Source: Alkaliflexus imshenetskii DSM 15055
GTDB taxonomy: Bacteria > Bacteroidota > Bacteroidia > Bacteroidales > Marinilabiliaceae
Assembly (NCBI RefSeq): GCF_000517065.1
Contig: NZ_KI912105.1
Span: forward strand, 3,065,684 to 3,129,683
Direction of reading: 5' to 3'
DNA length: 64,000 bases
Shown here: positions 1-8,049 of the stretch, piece by piece
Layout of the letters: every line of letters starts with the position of its first letter
Position numbering within the stretch: the first letter of the stretch is position 1
Program-made: the position numbers and the translations under genes
Notes under the pieces: generated by a model
Seen by the model: only the letters and a program-made list of their open reading frames with translations
The model's database searches: none
What the model was told of the DNA's origin: nothing

Positions 1-247
1 ATAGAACCTCCCTTGTATAGAACAACACCACTATTGATTGATGCGGAATTGCCAAAATTTGATTGCCAACCGGCAATGGTGTTATCAGTTTCAAATTTCT
101 TCTCATTTTGTATTGAGCTGGATATTGAGCCTGATAGGTTTGGTAAACGACTGCCTTTGGCTTGTACTAAATCGGCTTCGGCAGATTGAACCTGTAGTTT
201 TGATTGATTTACTTGAATGTTATTATCAATAGCGTAGTTGATACAAT
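1..247 (-). pseudogene. TolC-family outer membrane efflux protein, body separated from its 5' end by IS66 (continues off left edge)
   Basis: Reading the minus strand from 247 down to 1 gives an open frame whose translation contains CINYAIDNNIQVNQSKLQVQ followed by SAEADLVQAKGSRLPNLSGS. This is the usual N-terminal helix of TolC-type efflux proteins (a Cys-x-x-Tyr-Ala start, then 'A..L.QAKG..LPNL'). The protein would form the outer-membrane channel of a tripartite exporter. The frame is joined to the start codon and signal peptide at 2907-3026 once the IS66 element and one target copy are removed in thought. The gene is therefore interrupted after 40 codons. TolC genes in this phylum usually lead an operon with an adaptor (HlyD-like) and an RND or ABC pump; those would lie beyond the left edge and cannot be seen. 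Confidence 0.82.
240..247. repeat. Left 8-bp target-site duplication of IS66
   Basis: GATACAAT here is identical to the 8 bases at 2907-2914, directly outside the two ends of the IS66 element. Eight bases is the known duplication length for the IS66 family. Confidence 0.93.
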
Positions 248-274
248 GTAAGCATTCGGCCTAGTACATATTGT
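248..274 (+). repeat. IS66 left terminal inverted repeat
   Basis: Starts GTAAGCATTCGG and ends ATATTGT. Its complement is found at 2880-2906 with 6 mismatches in 27 positions. Confidence 0.9.
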
Positions 275-311
275 CATCAAAGCTAAGCAGTCGTTTCTTT
301 GAAGGCAAAAA

Positions 312-671
312 ATGAGGATGACACATACGACCTTCAAGCAACTCTATCAAGAGTATCAGGAATCCAGTTTAAGCGTACGAGACTTCTGCTCCAATCAGGC
401 TTTATCCCCTTCTACTTTTTATTACTGGAGAAAGCAGTTGGGGAATACAGCGCAAGAAGCACCTGAGCGCTTTGTTCCACTGGTAATCGACTCGGCACCG
501 ACGCAAAAAACAAAACACAACAAGCACGTTGCGATAGCCACGAACAAAACCGATGGTTTAAGCATTTCACAGGCACCTGTTGAACTTGTCTTTCCCAACG
601 GAACAAAGATGGTAATCCGCGAAAACATCGACCTGCGATTATTAAAAGCAATTGTTCACCTCTTTGATTAA
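312..671 (+). CDS. tnpA: IS66 family accessory protein TnpA (orf1)
   Basis: A 119-residue protein with a helix-turn-helix start: 'FKQLYQEYQESSLSVRDFC' then 'SPSTFYYWRKQLG', the standard IS66 orf1 pattern in which a short DNA-binding head is followed by a variable linker and the C-terminal motif 'VELVFPNGTKMVIRENIDLRLLKAIV'. IS66 elements need this protein together with TnpB and TnpC for transposition; its exact biochemical role is not established. The gene is first in the element and is followed after 6 bases by tnpB. The start is the ATG at 312; a second ATG two codons on is also possible. Confidence 0.9.
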   Translation: MRMTHTTFKQLYQEYQESSLSVRDFCSNQALSPSTFYYWRKQLGNTAQEAPERFVPLVIDSAPTQKTKHNKHVAIATNKTDGLSISQAPVELVFPNGTKMVIRENIDLRLLKAIVHLFD

Positions 672-677
672 TGGCCG

Positions 678-1043
678 ATGTTTCATTTGCATGGAAAACT
701 CAAATACTTTCTATATCCTGCAGCCGTTGATATGCGCAAGAGTTTTTACACCCTCAGCGGTATCGTCACCTCATTAATGAAGCGTGAGGTACAAAGTGGC
801 GAGGTCTTTATTTTCGTCAACAAGCGACTTACCACTATGAAGATACTGCACCTGGAGCATGGCGGTTTAGTAATCTATCACAAGAAGCTCGACAGTGGCG
901 TTTTTAAGTTGCCCACCTTTGATGACAGCTTGCCTTCTGTTGCTATCGACTGGCAGGATTTAATGATGATAGTGAAAAATGTTACCCCCAGAAAACGACG
1001 TTTGAAACCGCGACAAAAAGAAGCACTTTTTCAGGATTATTAG
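678..1043 (+). CDS. tnpB: IS66 family accessory protein TnpB (orf2)
   Basis: A 121-residue protein matching the IS66 orf2 family: 'YFLYPAAVDMRKSFYTLSGIV' near residues 11-31, 'GEVFIFVNKRLTTMKILHLEHGG' in the middle and a basic end 'PRKRRLKPRQKEALF'. The family is short, found only with IS66-type transposases, and required for transposition in tested elements, but its biochemical role is unknown. It begins 6 bases after the tnpA stop, so the two are probably translated from one message. Length is normal for the family. Confidence 0.92.
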   Translation: MFHLHGKLKYFLYPAAVDMRKSFYTLSGIVTSLMKREVQSGEVFIFVNKRLTTMKILHLEHGGLVIYHKKLDSGVFKLPTFDDSLPSVAIDWQDLMMIVKNVTPRKRRLKPRQKEALFQDY

Positions 1044-1106
1044 CTTGTTAAAATTGGCTGCAAGCCTTGGTTTTACTACCTTTAAGCTCGTAATCAAACA
1101 GGGATA

Positions 1107-2780
1107 ATGAGCGATTTATCAAGCGACAACGACAAGTTGGTTCAGGCGCTTCTTCAGGAAAGAGACGAACTCTTCCAGGAGCTTTCCCGGCTGCGAAAAA
1201 TCGACAATGGTACCCTGGACACCCTCGAAGCCCAGAACCAAAAACTGAGCTCTGAAGTCGTTCAAAAGGATCAGGAAATTAAGAAGCTCACCGATCAACT
1301 GGCCTGGTTTCGCCACAAGTTTTTTAGCAAGTCCTCAGAGAAGTTCATAAAAGAAGACCCCAACCAAAGAAAGCTTGACTTTGATGGGATTGATGCTCTG
1401 CCCCAAGAGAAGATCGCTATTGAAAAAGCTGAAATGGAGTTGATCGAGTACGAGCGTCGTAAAGTTGTTCGGGAAAAGAAGAGCGCCGTTCGTCTTCCTT
1501 TGCCAGAGCATCTCAGACGCGAGATCGAAGTCATAGAGCCCGAAGACCTGCGAGCCAACTGGGTTCGTATTGGCATAGAAGCAACTGAAATCCTCGAGTT
1601 TAAGCCCGGAGAGCTGTATGTGCGTCGCATAGAGCGTCCCAAATACGCCGTTAAACCCATAGCCGCCCGGGCACAAGACCAATCCGAACAAGAAGAAGCA
1701 CCTGCCGTACGTATCGCACCTATGCCTTTGCTGCCGTTGCCCCGCAGCAATGCCGGTGCTTCTTTGTTGGCAGAACTGTTGATGAACAAATATTTTTATC
1801 ATTTGCCATTTCATCGGCAGATTGCTATGCTCAAAATGGTCGATGTTAAGCTGCCTGCATCAACGGTTAATGGTTGGTTCCAAGGAGGGAGTGATTTACT
1901 TCGTGCCCTTTATCTTCGTTTAAAGGATCTTGTTTTAGAATCGGACTACATTCAGGTAGATGAGAGCACCATACCGGTGGTAGACAATGAAAAACACAAA
2001 GCCACTAAAGCCTATCTATGGATGGTTCGTTCCGTTATGAACAACCTTGTATTCTTTCACTACGACAAAGGCTCCCGGGCCCAAAAGGTAGTCGTGGATC
2101 TCTTAAAGCATTTTCAGGGAGCCGTTCAAACTGACGGGTACCAGGCATACTCCATCTACGAGCAAAAGAAAGGTGTTTTGCTGCTTGGGTGCTGGGCACA
2201 CGCACGCCGTAAATTCACCGAAAGCTTCCTGGAAGACAAAAACGGAGCAGAGTATGCTTTGGCACAAATTGCCAAATTGTACCAGGTGGAGCAAATGGCC
2301 AACGATGAATCCATGACGTACGAACAACGTTCAGAGCTGCGAAAAAGGTTGGCTTACCCAATCATGCGTGGATTTGAGAAATGGATTGTGGCTTATCACC
2401 CCAAAGCCATACCCGGTGGCCGCATGAGCAAGGCCTTGAGCTATACCTACAATCTCTTTGAGCGCTTATCTCGCTATCACTTGGATGGTCGATACCTTCC
2501 AGACAACAATTTGGCCGAAAATGCCATCCGTCCTTTGGCTGTGGGTCGAAAAGGATTTCTGTTTTGCGGCAACCACGAGTCGGCCGAAAATGCGGCCATT
2601 ATGTATTCGTTGCTGGGCTGCTGCAAGGCCTGCGATGTGAACCCCAGAGAATGGTTAACGGATGTCTTTAGTAAGATTGCTTTGTACAACAACAATTATG
2701 AACTGGACTTAGCAGATCTTTTGCCACACAATTGGAAACTCTCAAACAAGTGTCAGAATTTTCCAAAGGATTCCAACTAA
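1107..2780 (+). CDS. tnpC: IS66 family DDE transposase TnpC
   Basis: A 557-residue transposase. It begins with a long coiled-coil-like leucine zipper (about residues 5-70), continues through the linker segment, and then carries the catalytic core. Candidate acidic residues are in 'YIQVDEST', 'AVQTDGYQAY' and 'NNLAENAIRPLAVGRKGFLF', the last being the IS66 signature with the catalytic Glu. A C-terminal IS66_C-like segment follows ('NAAIMYSLLGCCKACDVNP'). The Cys-rich zinc finger found in many IS66 transposases between coiled coil and core is not visible here (no CxxC pair near residues 120-190), which is also seen in some Bacteroidota members. The reading frame is intact. It is preceded by a 63-base gap after tnpB. 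Confidence 0.95.
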   Translation: MSDLSSDNDKLVQALLQERDELFQELSRLRKIDNGTLDTLEAQNQKLSSEVVQKDQEIKKLTDQLAWFRHKFFSKSSEKFIKEDPNQRKLDFDGIDALPQEKIAIEKAEMELIEYERRKVVREKKSAVRLPLPEHLRREIEVIEPEDLRANWVRIGIEATEILEFKPGELYVRRIERPKYAVKPIAARAQDQSEQEEAPAVRIAPMPLLPLPRSNAGASLLAELLMNKYFYHLPFHRQIAMLKMVDVKLPASTVNGWFQGGSDLLRALYLRLKDLVLESDYIQVDESTIPVVDNEKHKATKAYLWMVRSVMNNLVFFHYDKGSRAQKVVVDLLKHFQGAVQTDGYQAYSIYEQKKGVLLLGCWAHARRKFTESFLEDKNGAEYALAQIAKLYQVEQMANDESMTYEQRSELRKRLAYPIMRGFEKWIVAYHPKAIPGGRMSKALSYTYNLFERLSRYHLDGRYLPDNNLAENAIRPLAVGRKGFLFCGNHESAENAAIMYSLLGCCKACDVNPREWLTDVFSKIALYNNNYELDLADLLPHNWKLSNKCQNFPKDSN

Positions 2781-2838
2781 ATCCAACTTATTCCAAAAGA
2801 TTCTAATAGATTCCACTACACTTTAGAACACTTCACCA

Positions 2839-2870
2839 CCCTAGGTCGGCCTTCCGGCTTAGGGATTTTT
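2839..2870 (+). terminator. Rho-independent terminator after tnpC
   Basis: Arms 2839-2849 and 2854-2864 pair over 11 bases with two G-U wobbles, loop of 4, followed by TTTTT at 2866-2870. It lies inside the element, 59 bases after the tnpC stop. Confidence 0.7.
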
Positions 2871-2879
2871 CTTACTTTT

Positions 2880-2906
2880 ACAATACGTGGCAGACCGAAT
2901 GCATAC
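2880..2906 (-). repeat. IS66 right terminal inverted repeat
   Basis: Complement of this segment reads GTATGCATTCGG...GTATTGT and matches the left end at 248-274. The outer end abuts the second GATACAAT copy. Confidence 0.9.
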
Positions 2907-2914
2907 GATACAAT
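2907..2914. repeat. Right 8-bp target-site duplication of IS66
   Basis: GATACAAT, identical to 240-247. On the minus strand these bases belong to the codons for Asp-Cys-Ile of the TolC-family gene. Confidence 0.93.
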
Positions 2915-3026
2915 CGTTTAGACTCCAGGAGTCGATCATGTTTTTCTGCCCATATGTGTTTGCGATGCTTATTGTTAATGCCAGAAGGGATAAATGCCAT
3001 TTGATGGTTCTAATTGTCAGTATCAT
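2907..3026 (-). pseudogene. 5' end of the IS66-interrupted TolC-family gene (start codon and signal peptide)
   Basis: From the ATG at 3026 the minus strand encodes 40 residues: a short basic head (MILTIRTIKW), a hydrophobic core (HLSLLALTISIANTYGQ) that looks like a Sec signal peptide ending near Tyr-Gly-Gln, and then the mature start 'IDSWSLNDCI'. The last residues continue exactly in frame with 'NYAIDNN' on the other side of IS66. 'WSL.DCI.YA..NN' is the classic start of TolC-family proteins. The interruption leaves only the export signal on this side, so no functional channel is expected unless the element is precisely lost. Confidence 0.8.
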
Positions 3027-3491
3027 ATTATGTGATTTTATGCGTCAAAGTTCATTATTGATTCTCTGGTACTGAAATATAATCGATAGGATAGAGGAAA
3101 TTACCGACAGATTAAGTAGAATCAAGGATGTTTGTATTGGTTATGTGTGTAAATGAGAGGGTTTTAAGGTGTGTTATGTCTTAGTTCTGAAGTTGTAATA
3201 AAGTGTTAGTAACAAAGTGGTAGTTCACACTATTTTATCGAGTATTCAACTTACTTAATTGGCAAAGTAATTCCGGATGTTTGTTTTCTGAATCGAAGAA
3301 TCAAAAAACAATATGTGGAGGAGTGTGCAAGTTTATATTGGCTCCAATGTTAGATTTGTTTATGCAATAAGATTTGCTTTTTTAAACTAATTCTATAATT
3401 TGTGTGGATTTTTGGAGCTTAATCTTGGCGTATTGGAATCTTGAAGTTAATCGTTCTGGTTGATTGCAATCCCTAATAATTATGTGTCAAA
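3027..3491. other. 465-base AT-rich intergenic region
   Basis: Lies between the start of the interrupted TolC gene and the end of the DUF4907 gene, both on the minus strand. It should hold the TolC promoter. I see no open frame with protein-like composition, no tRNA and no strong repeat. A sequence resembling the phylum -7 element (GAACTTTG on the minus strand, one mismatch to TAnnTTTG) lies about 30 bases before the TolC start, without a clear -33 partner. Confidence 0.5.
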
Positions 3492-3818
3492 TCAAAATTT
3501 AACTCCAAGTTGGACTAAGTCATCTAAATTGATGGTCGGCGTTTCTCCTTTTCTTATTCTGTTTTTTACTTGCTTAGCAATTCGGTGAGCATCCGTTTCG
3601 CTTGCAAATGGGCGATTCCCTTCAATAGCTGGAATAAATGGTTGGTTTATAAAGGTCTCTTTATCGCATAGGATTTTATAACCAAACCCATCATTAACGG
3701 CATAAGTTTCGATGGTAAGGCAGTCCGTTTTAGGAACTGCCTTACCATACAATAACCAAAGAAAGAAAAAAGCTAACAAGAATGTTAGAATATAAATACC
3801 TGCACTAGTCCTTTTCAT
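3492..3818 (-). CDS. DUF4907 family membrane-anchored/secreted protein
   Basis: A 108-residue protein starting at the ATG at 3818. It has one N-terminal hydrophobic segment (about residues 8-25, YILTFLLAFFFLWLLYG) and a short soluble part with the pattern of DUF4907: 'GFGYKILCDKETFINQPFIP', 'AIEGNRPFASETDAHRIAKQV', 'KGETPTINLDDLVQLGVKF'. Function unknown; the family is known mainly from Bacteroidota, often beside kelch-repeat proteins. The start overlaps the end of the upstream kelch gene by 14 bases, so the two are translationally linked. A longer frame up to 3944 exists, but its extra residues run through the kelch gene and lack family similarity, so I reject that start. Confidence 0.78.
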   Translation of the reverse strand: MKRTSAGIYILTFLLAFFFLWLLYGKAVPKTDCLTIETYAVNDGFGYKILCDKETFINQPFIPAIEGNRPFASETDAHRIAKQVKNRIRKGETPTINLDDLVQLGVKF

Positions 3819-4809
3819 TATACTCGTCATATGGAAGAAACTCATACATGTCATCAAATCTGTAACTGCTGCTTCGTCCTGTAGCAACAAACGCCCTGTT
3901 GTCGAATGAAAATGCAACAGCACCACTTCTGGCAGCACCTTCAAAGGAGGTCTTTTTCTCCCATAAGTCAGTTAGGGTGTTGTATTCCCATGTATTGGTA
4001 TTTAACGATCCTCGTTCCCCGGTAGTAACATATCCAAGTGTATTGATGTTAAATGCTACACCATAAGAACGGGTTATGGTATAATCATCATCATAACTTT
4101 CGTCACTGGTATTGGTGATGTCTCTTTTCTGAGTCCAGGTAAAATCATCTCCATTAAGCATCCAAAAATCATATACCAATTGTTCATTGTTAACTCCACC
4201 AACTAGGTATGCATTGTTGTTTATAACAAAGACAGATGCCCCGAGTCTTTTCATTCCTGGAAATGGAATTTGCTCCCATGTGTCTGACTCTGGATTGTAA
4301 CTATAGAAATCTTTAAGGTGATTTTTGTCGTAACCAGAGCCGACAATCCCGCGATTTGATATGGTAAACCCAACAGCTCCATACCTTGAGGACCCCGGAA
4401 AATTGCTTTTTTGACTCCATGAATTACTTTCAGGGTTGTATTCCCACAAGTCATTCAAATGGTTGTAACCATCATTTCCCGTACATATATATCCTTTTTC
4501 TCCAATAGAGAATCCAACGGCCGAATGGCGAGCTGTTGCCGGGAGACTCGCTTTTTGTACCCAATAATTCATTTTGGAGTCATACTCCCAAAGGTCTGTT
4601 AAACGGTCACGACCATCCCATCCTGTGCATAAATATCCTTTTTCGCCAATGGTAAATGCGGCGGCGTTTCCTCGGGCAGCACCGTCAAAATCAGACATGC
4701 GAACCCAGTTTCCTAATAGTTCATCATCATCGTCATCACTGCATCCGTAAGATATCAATGGAATAACAATGGTCGTCATTAATATTAATAACATCTGCTT
4801 CAATCTCAT
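3805..4809 (-). CDS. Kelch-repeat lipoprotein
   Basis: A 334-residue predicted lipoprotein. The N-terminus has a signal peptide and lipobox 'PLISYGC' followed by an acidic stretch SDDDDDE, typical of surface or periplasmic lipoproteins in this phylum. The rest is about five to six kelch-type blades, each with a double-Gly-like strand and a Tyr/Trp pair, for example 'GYLCTGWDGRDRLTDLWEY', 'GYICTGNDGYNHLNDLWEY' and 'AFVATGRSSSYRFDDMYEF'. Kelch propellers bind proteins or sugars; the ligand is unknown. I chose the ATG at 4809, immediately before the signal peptide, over a longer frame from 4836. It overlaps the DUF4907 gene and stands divergent to the DUF4270 gene. Confidence 0.85.
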   Translation of the reverse strand: MRLKQMLLILMTTIVIPLISYGCSDDDDDELLGNWVRMSDFDGAARGNAAAFTIGEKGYLCTGWDGRDRLTDLWEYDSKMNYWVQKASLPATARHSAVGFSIGEKGYICTGNDGYNHLNDLWEYNPESNSWSQKSNFPGSSRYGAVGFTISNRGIVGSGYDKNHLKDFYSYNPESDTWEQIPFPGMKRLGASVFVINNNAYLVGGVNNEQLVYDFWMLNGDDFTWTQKRDITNTSDESYDDDYTITRSYGVAFNINTLGYVTTGERGSLNTNTWEYNTLTDLWEKKTSFEGAARSGAVAFSFDNRAFVATGRSSSYRFDDMYEFLPYDEYNEKD

Positions 4810-5175
4810 AACTGTTCTAAATTTTAAATTAAACAAATCTTCTCAGCAAATCTATTCTAAACGGGCGCATATAGAAAAGAAAGTCGATAAACGGGTGATA
4901 TTAACCGATGAATATTATGAGGTAATCGCTGAGCCTTGCAAATACCGACACTTTTTTAGCGATGAATTATTCACATTCATCGGTAAAAACCTGAGAGTCG
5001 GCTATTATTTTTTTTTGAGGATGTGGATTTCAATTCTTTTGCAGTACTAAAACTCGTTACCGATTTAGTTGGTATGGGTAATCCTCTCCGGTTTCTGTTT
5101 TGTGCAATTGCATATTTTGTATTTATGGGGCTGTTTAGGATGTGAGATTTTGCATGTATAATAAAACGATTTCGT
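4810..5175. other. Divergent control region between kelch and DUF4270 genes
   Basis: 366 bases separating two divergent lipoprotein genes. On the minus strand TAGATTTG (plus 4847-4854) matches the -7 consensus TAnnTTTG about 40 bases before the kelch start; I see no convincing -33 partner. An 8-bp perfect hairpin CGATGAAT/ATTCATCG spans 4960-4982, and the same CCGATGAAT word occurs again at about 4905-4913. A plus-strand frame of 93 codons crosses the region but has no recognisable features and overlaps the kelch start, so I treat it as chance. Confidence 0.45.
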
Positions 5176-6489
5176 ATGAAACAACTTTGGACATATGTAG
5201 TTTTAATTGTGATGGTATATTCCTGTAGTAATGAGGGGATGGAAATCGGTTCAAGCATGGTTGAGAGCAGTGCACGAACTGTACTAATAGATACTTGTAC
5301 AGTAACGCTAACCACCGTGAAAATTGACTCCTTAATTACAAGTGGAAAGGGAGTTATCTATAATGGAAAAATTGATTCTGAACTTCGAGGTAAAGTAAGT
5401 TCTACATCTTTTGTATCCTTTCTAAGTCCTTCGTATACAGAGTATCGAAAAAATATGACAACGCCTCTAGTGTTTGACTCACTAGTGATGGAAATGAATT
5501 TTAATTCCAGTTTTTATGGCGACACCCTGAGCAGCCATAAATTGGATTTGCACCTCTTAAAGAAAGCATTGGAACTGCCCAGTTCCGATGCTTTTTATAA
5601 TACATCTGTCGTTTCATATCTGGAGGATGTTTACGCAAGTATAAGTTTTACCCCTCGCCCAAGTAGGGGGGATGCTTTGAGAATTAAATTGTCAAATACT
5701 TTTGGAGAGGATTTGCTTTCAAAATTGGCAAACAATCTTGACGAAATCCAAACAGATGAAAAATTTCAAAATTATTTTACAGGATTTGCCTTCGTTTCCG
5801 ATGAGAATAGTAAGGCAATTTTTGGGTATGATGTAAGCGAAAGCAGCACCATTATAAAGCTTTACTACCATTTTGTGGAGGTGGAAAAAAAGGAGTATGA
5901 AATAACTATTTCACCAAATACATCTACAAATTTCTTTTCTGTTAATCACAACCGCGAAAACTCCCCATTAGAAAATCTTCAAGATGGCTACCAGGGATTA
6001 TCTTCCTCAAAAAGTGATAATATAACCTATTTATATGGCGCTTTAGGGTACTATGCCAGAATTGAATTTCCCTATCTACGCGACTTGCTTACAATTGGTC
6101 AAGCAGGGAATATTATCTCTGCCCAAATGTATATTTATCCTATTGAAAAGAGTTTTAATCAACAACATAAATTGCCCAGCCAGTTATACTTGTATATAGC
6201 GGATGATACAAATTCAAATGTTGATGCAATTACAAATTCCTATGGAACTGAATTGCAAACAGGGAATCTGGTTGATGATGATTTGTTTTCTGGGAATACG
6301 CATTATAGTTTTTCAATCACATCATTTTTACAAGAGCAGTTGCCTGCAATCGGCTTCAACAAGAAAAAGCTACATCTCACATTGCCAGAAAGTGAAATGA
6401 ATCAATCTTTTAATAGTATGCTGTTTGGTGACAGACAACATCCAAATCAACGTATAAAAGTAAACATAATCTATAGTGTGTATGAATAG
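5176..6489 (+). CDS. DUF4270 domain lipoprotein
   Basis: A 437-residue predicted lipoprotein: signal peptide 'LWTYVVLIVMVYSC' with the lipid-modified Cys at about residue 17. The mature part matches DUF4270 in layout: an early 'DTCTVTLTTVKIDSLITS...GVIYNGKIDSELRGKVSSTSF' block, a repeated pattern of beta-rich segments, and a C-terminal 'NTHYSFSITSFLQEQL' to 'LLFGDRQHPNQRIKVNIIYS' end. The family is widespread in Bacteroidota, outer-membrane or surface located, and its function is not settled. It overlaps the next gene by 8 bases, so the pair is co-translated. Base composition is visibly AT-richer than the nif block downstream. Confidence 0.8.
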   Translation: MKQLWTYVVLIVMVYSCSNEGMEIGSSMVESSARTVLIDTCTVTLTTVKIDSLITSGKGVIYNGKIDSELRGKVSSTSFVSFLSPSYTEYRKNMTTPLVFDSLVMEMNFNSSFYGDTLSSHKLDLHLLKKALELPSSDAFYNTSVVSYLEDVYASISFTPRPSRGDALRIKLSNTFGEDLLSKLANNLDEIQTDEKFQNYFTGFAFVSDENSKAIFGYDVSESSTIIKLYYHFVEVEKKEYEITISPNTSTNFFSVNHNRENSPLENLQDGYQGLSSSKSDNITYLYGALGYYARIEFPYLRDLLTIGQAGNIISAQMYIYPIEKSFNQQHKLPSQLYLYIADDTNSNVDAITNSYGTELQTGNLVDDDLFSGNTHYSFSITSFLQEQLPAIGFNKKKLHLTLPESEMNQSFNSMLFGDRQHPNQRIKVNIIYSVYE

Positions 6490-7714
6490 TTTAATTCAAA
6501 TTTCGATAATATTATTGGTGTATGTTGTTTCTGCTAATACAGTGGCACAATCATTATCATCATCTCCTTATTCAATGTACGGAATTGGTCAATATGAGAC
6601 AGCAGGTAATGGAAAGAATGCTTCGATGGGTGAAATCGGTATTGGGATGTTCTCTGACGAACAACTTAATTTGGTAAATCCTGCTAGTTTGGCTTCTCTT
6701 AAAAAGGAAACGTTTTATTTTGATATGGGAGTAACCTTGAAAAACTCGATTTATTACTCAGGAGGAAATACCGAAAGTGTTACAGAAGGAAATTTTAACA
6801 GAATGGCTATTGGATTTAAGCCTACAAATAGATTGGGGATTTCAATTGGTTTTTTGCCTGTAACATCTATTGGGTATAAAATAAAGACCCAGCAATATAT
6901 AGAGGGAACTTCTCAAACAGAAAGCATATCTTTTAATGGTGGAGGAGGGATATCCAAATTTTTTGTTGGAGGAGGATGGCAGCTTTCGCCTGCAATTAGC
7001 TTAGGTGCTACAACTTCTCTACTGTTCGGTTCAATTAAAAATAGTGAACAACAAGCCATGATTACGGTTGCTGAATCATCTTATATGCGGGATTTCTATT
7101 TTGAAGGAGGTTTTCAGTTTAAAGAGCATTTCAATGATAATATGCCACTTACTTTTGGTTTAATATATGGTAGTGGTAAGAAATTATCAAAGGACAACGA
7201 ACTAAAAGTTTATGGGTCTGATGGAGCTACAACAATACTTGAGGAGTCGCTGCCTACATCTTATGGATATTTACCTAAATATATAGGTATTGGGGTTTAT
7301 AGTGGCTATGGTGAAAAATGGCAATTTGGTTCAGACTTTTTATTTCAGGATTGGAGTAGAAATATCAGTGGAGTATCTTCCATCTCATTTGTTGAAGTGA
7401 AAAAGCTAAATGCCGGAGTTCAATATGTCCCTAGTCCACGTAATGCTGCTAATATGTTTGAACAAATACGCTATCGAGCAGGTTTTTCAATTGAGAATTC
7501 TTATCTGAAAATCAGGGGTCAAAACCCTCTTATATATAACTTTACCGCGGGTTTTGGGGTTCCTCTTCGTGGTTCTTCTATGTTGAATTTGGCTGTAGCT
7601 TGGAAATATGATACTATGGCGAGCCGGAATAATAGTATACAAACTTCTTCTATTAACTTTACACTTGGAATATCTTTTTCTGAATCATGGTTTCTTAAGC
7701 GTCAGTTTGATTAA
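6482..7714 (+). CDS. Outer membrane beta-barrel protein (porin-like, FadL/OmpP1-like layout)
   Basis: A 410-residue protein starting at the ATG at 6482 (a GTG two codons earlier is possible). A signal peptide ends near 'SANTVAQ'. The mature part has 'SSPYSMYGIGQYETAGNGKNASMGEIGIG' and 'NLVNPASLASL', then alternating short beta strands rich in Gly, Tyr and Ser and a C-terminal aromatic strand (ESWFLKRQF). This is the pattern of large barrels related to OmpP1/FadL-type transporters or PorP/SprF-like barrels; I cannot choose between them from sequence alone. Its start overlaps the DUF4270 stop, which points to a joint role at the outer membrane. The promoter is probably shared with DUF4270. Confidence 0.7.
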   Translation: MNSLIQISIILLVYVVSANTVAQSLSSSPYSMYGIGQYETAGNGKNASMGEIGIGMFSDEQLNLVNPASLASLKKETFYFDMGVTLKNSIYYSGGNTESVTEGNFNRMAIGFKPTNRLGISIGFLPVTSIGYKIKTQQYIEGTSQTESISFNGGGGISKFFVGGGWQLSPAISLGATTSLLFGSIKNSEQQAMITVAESSYMRDFYFEGGFQFKEHFNDNMPLTFGLIYGSGKKLSKDNELKVYGSDGATTILEESLPTSYGYLPKYIGIGVYSGYGEKWQFGSDFLFQDWSRNISGVSSISFVEVKKLNAGVQYVPSPRNAANMFEQIRYRAGFSIENSYLKIRGQNPLIYNFTAGFGVPLRGSSMLNLAVAWKYDTMASRNNSIQTSSINFTLGISFSESWFLKRQFD

Positions 7715-7933
7715 AACTTCCGAATTGGTTTTGAGTTATTTTGCTTATGAGGTTGAATTTATTTTTAAGTATTATGTCTTATTCGGCTCATAATGAGATT
7801 ATTAAGCTTTTTTAAAGCTTACATTGTTTTTAACGCAGTTTTTTTTGTAAATAATAGGTTAAAAGCAATTGAGTTTTTACCTCTTACCTCTTACAGTTAA
7901 TTATCTTATTTATTGCGATAATATATAGAGCAT

Positions 7934-7980
7934 ACGCAGAGGTTGATAATTGCATTGCAATTTTAATCTCTGCGTTTTTT
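7934..7980 (+). terminator. Rho-independent terminator downstream of the barrel protein gene
   Basis: Arms ACGCAGAG (7934-7941) and CTCTGCGT (7968-7975) pair perfectly and are followed by a T run to 7980. The loop contains a second small hairpin (AATTGC/GCAATT). It lies 220 bases after the barrel gene stop. Confidence 0.65.
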
Positions 7981-8049
7981 GTGAAGTCATAGTAGATATA
8001 CCCATATTGTTTAGAACAGTAAAATGCTTAATCGTGTTACTACACACAA

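Larger units (their letters stand above)
248..2906 (+). mobile_element. Complete IS66-family insertion sequence (2659 bp)
   Basis: The element is bounded by imperfect terminal inverted repeats (248-274 and 2880-2906, 21 of 27 positions matching, tips GTAAGC and GTATGC) and a perfect 8-bp duplication GATACAAT. It carries the three genes typical of IS66 in order: tnpA (orf1), tnpB (orf2) and the DDE transposase tnpC, all open and full length. The perfect duplication and the intact genes suggest a fairly recent insertion. It splits a TolC-family gene on the opposite strand. Nothing inside looks degraded, so it may still be mobile. Confidence 0.95.

Noticed and set aside
38-232. Plus-strand 64-codon frame at the left edge
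   Set aside because: The opposite strand encodes the TolC-family protein in a better-supported frame.
4769-5050. Plus-strand 93-codon frame in the divergent control region
   Set aside because: Overlaps the start of the kelch gene on the other strand and has no recognisable features.
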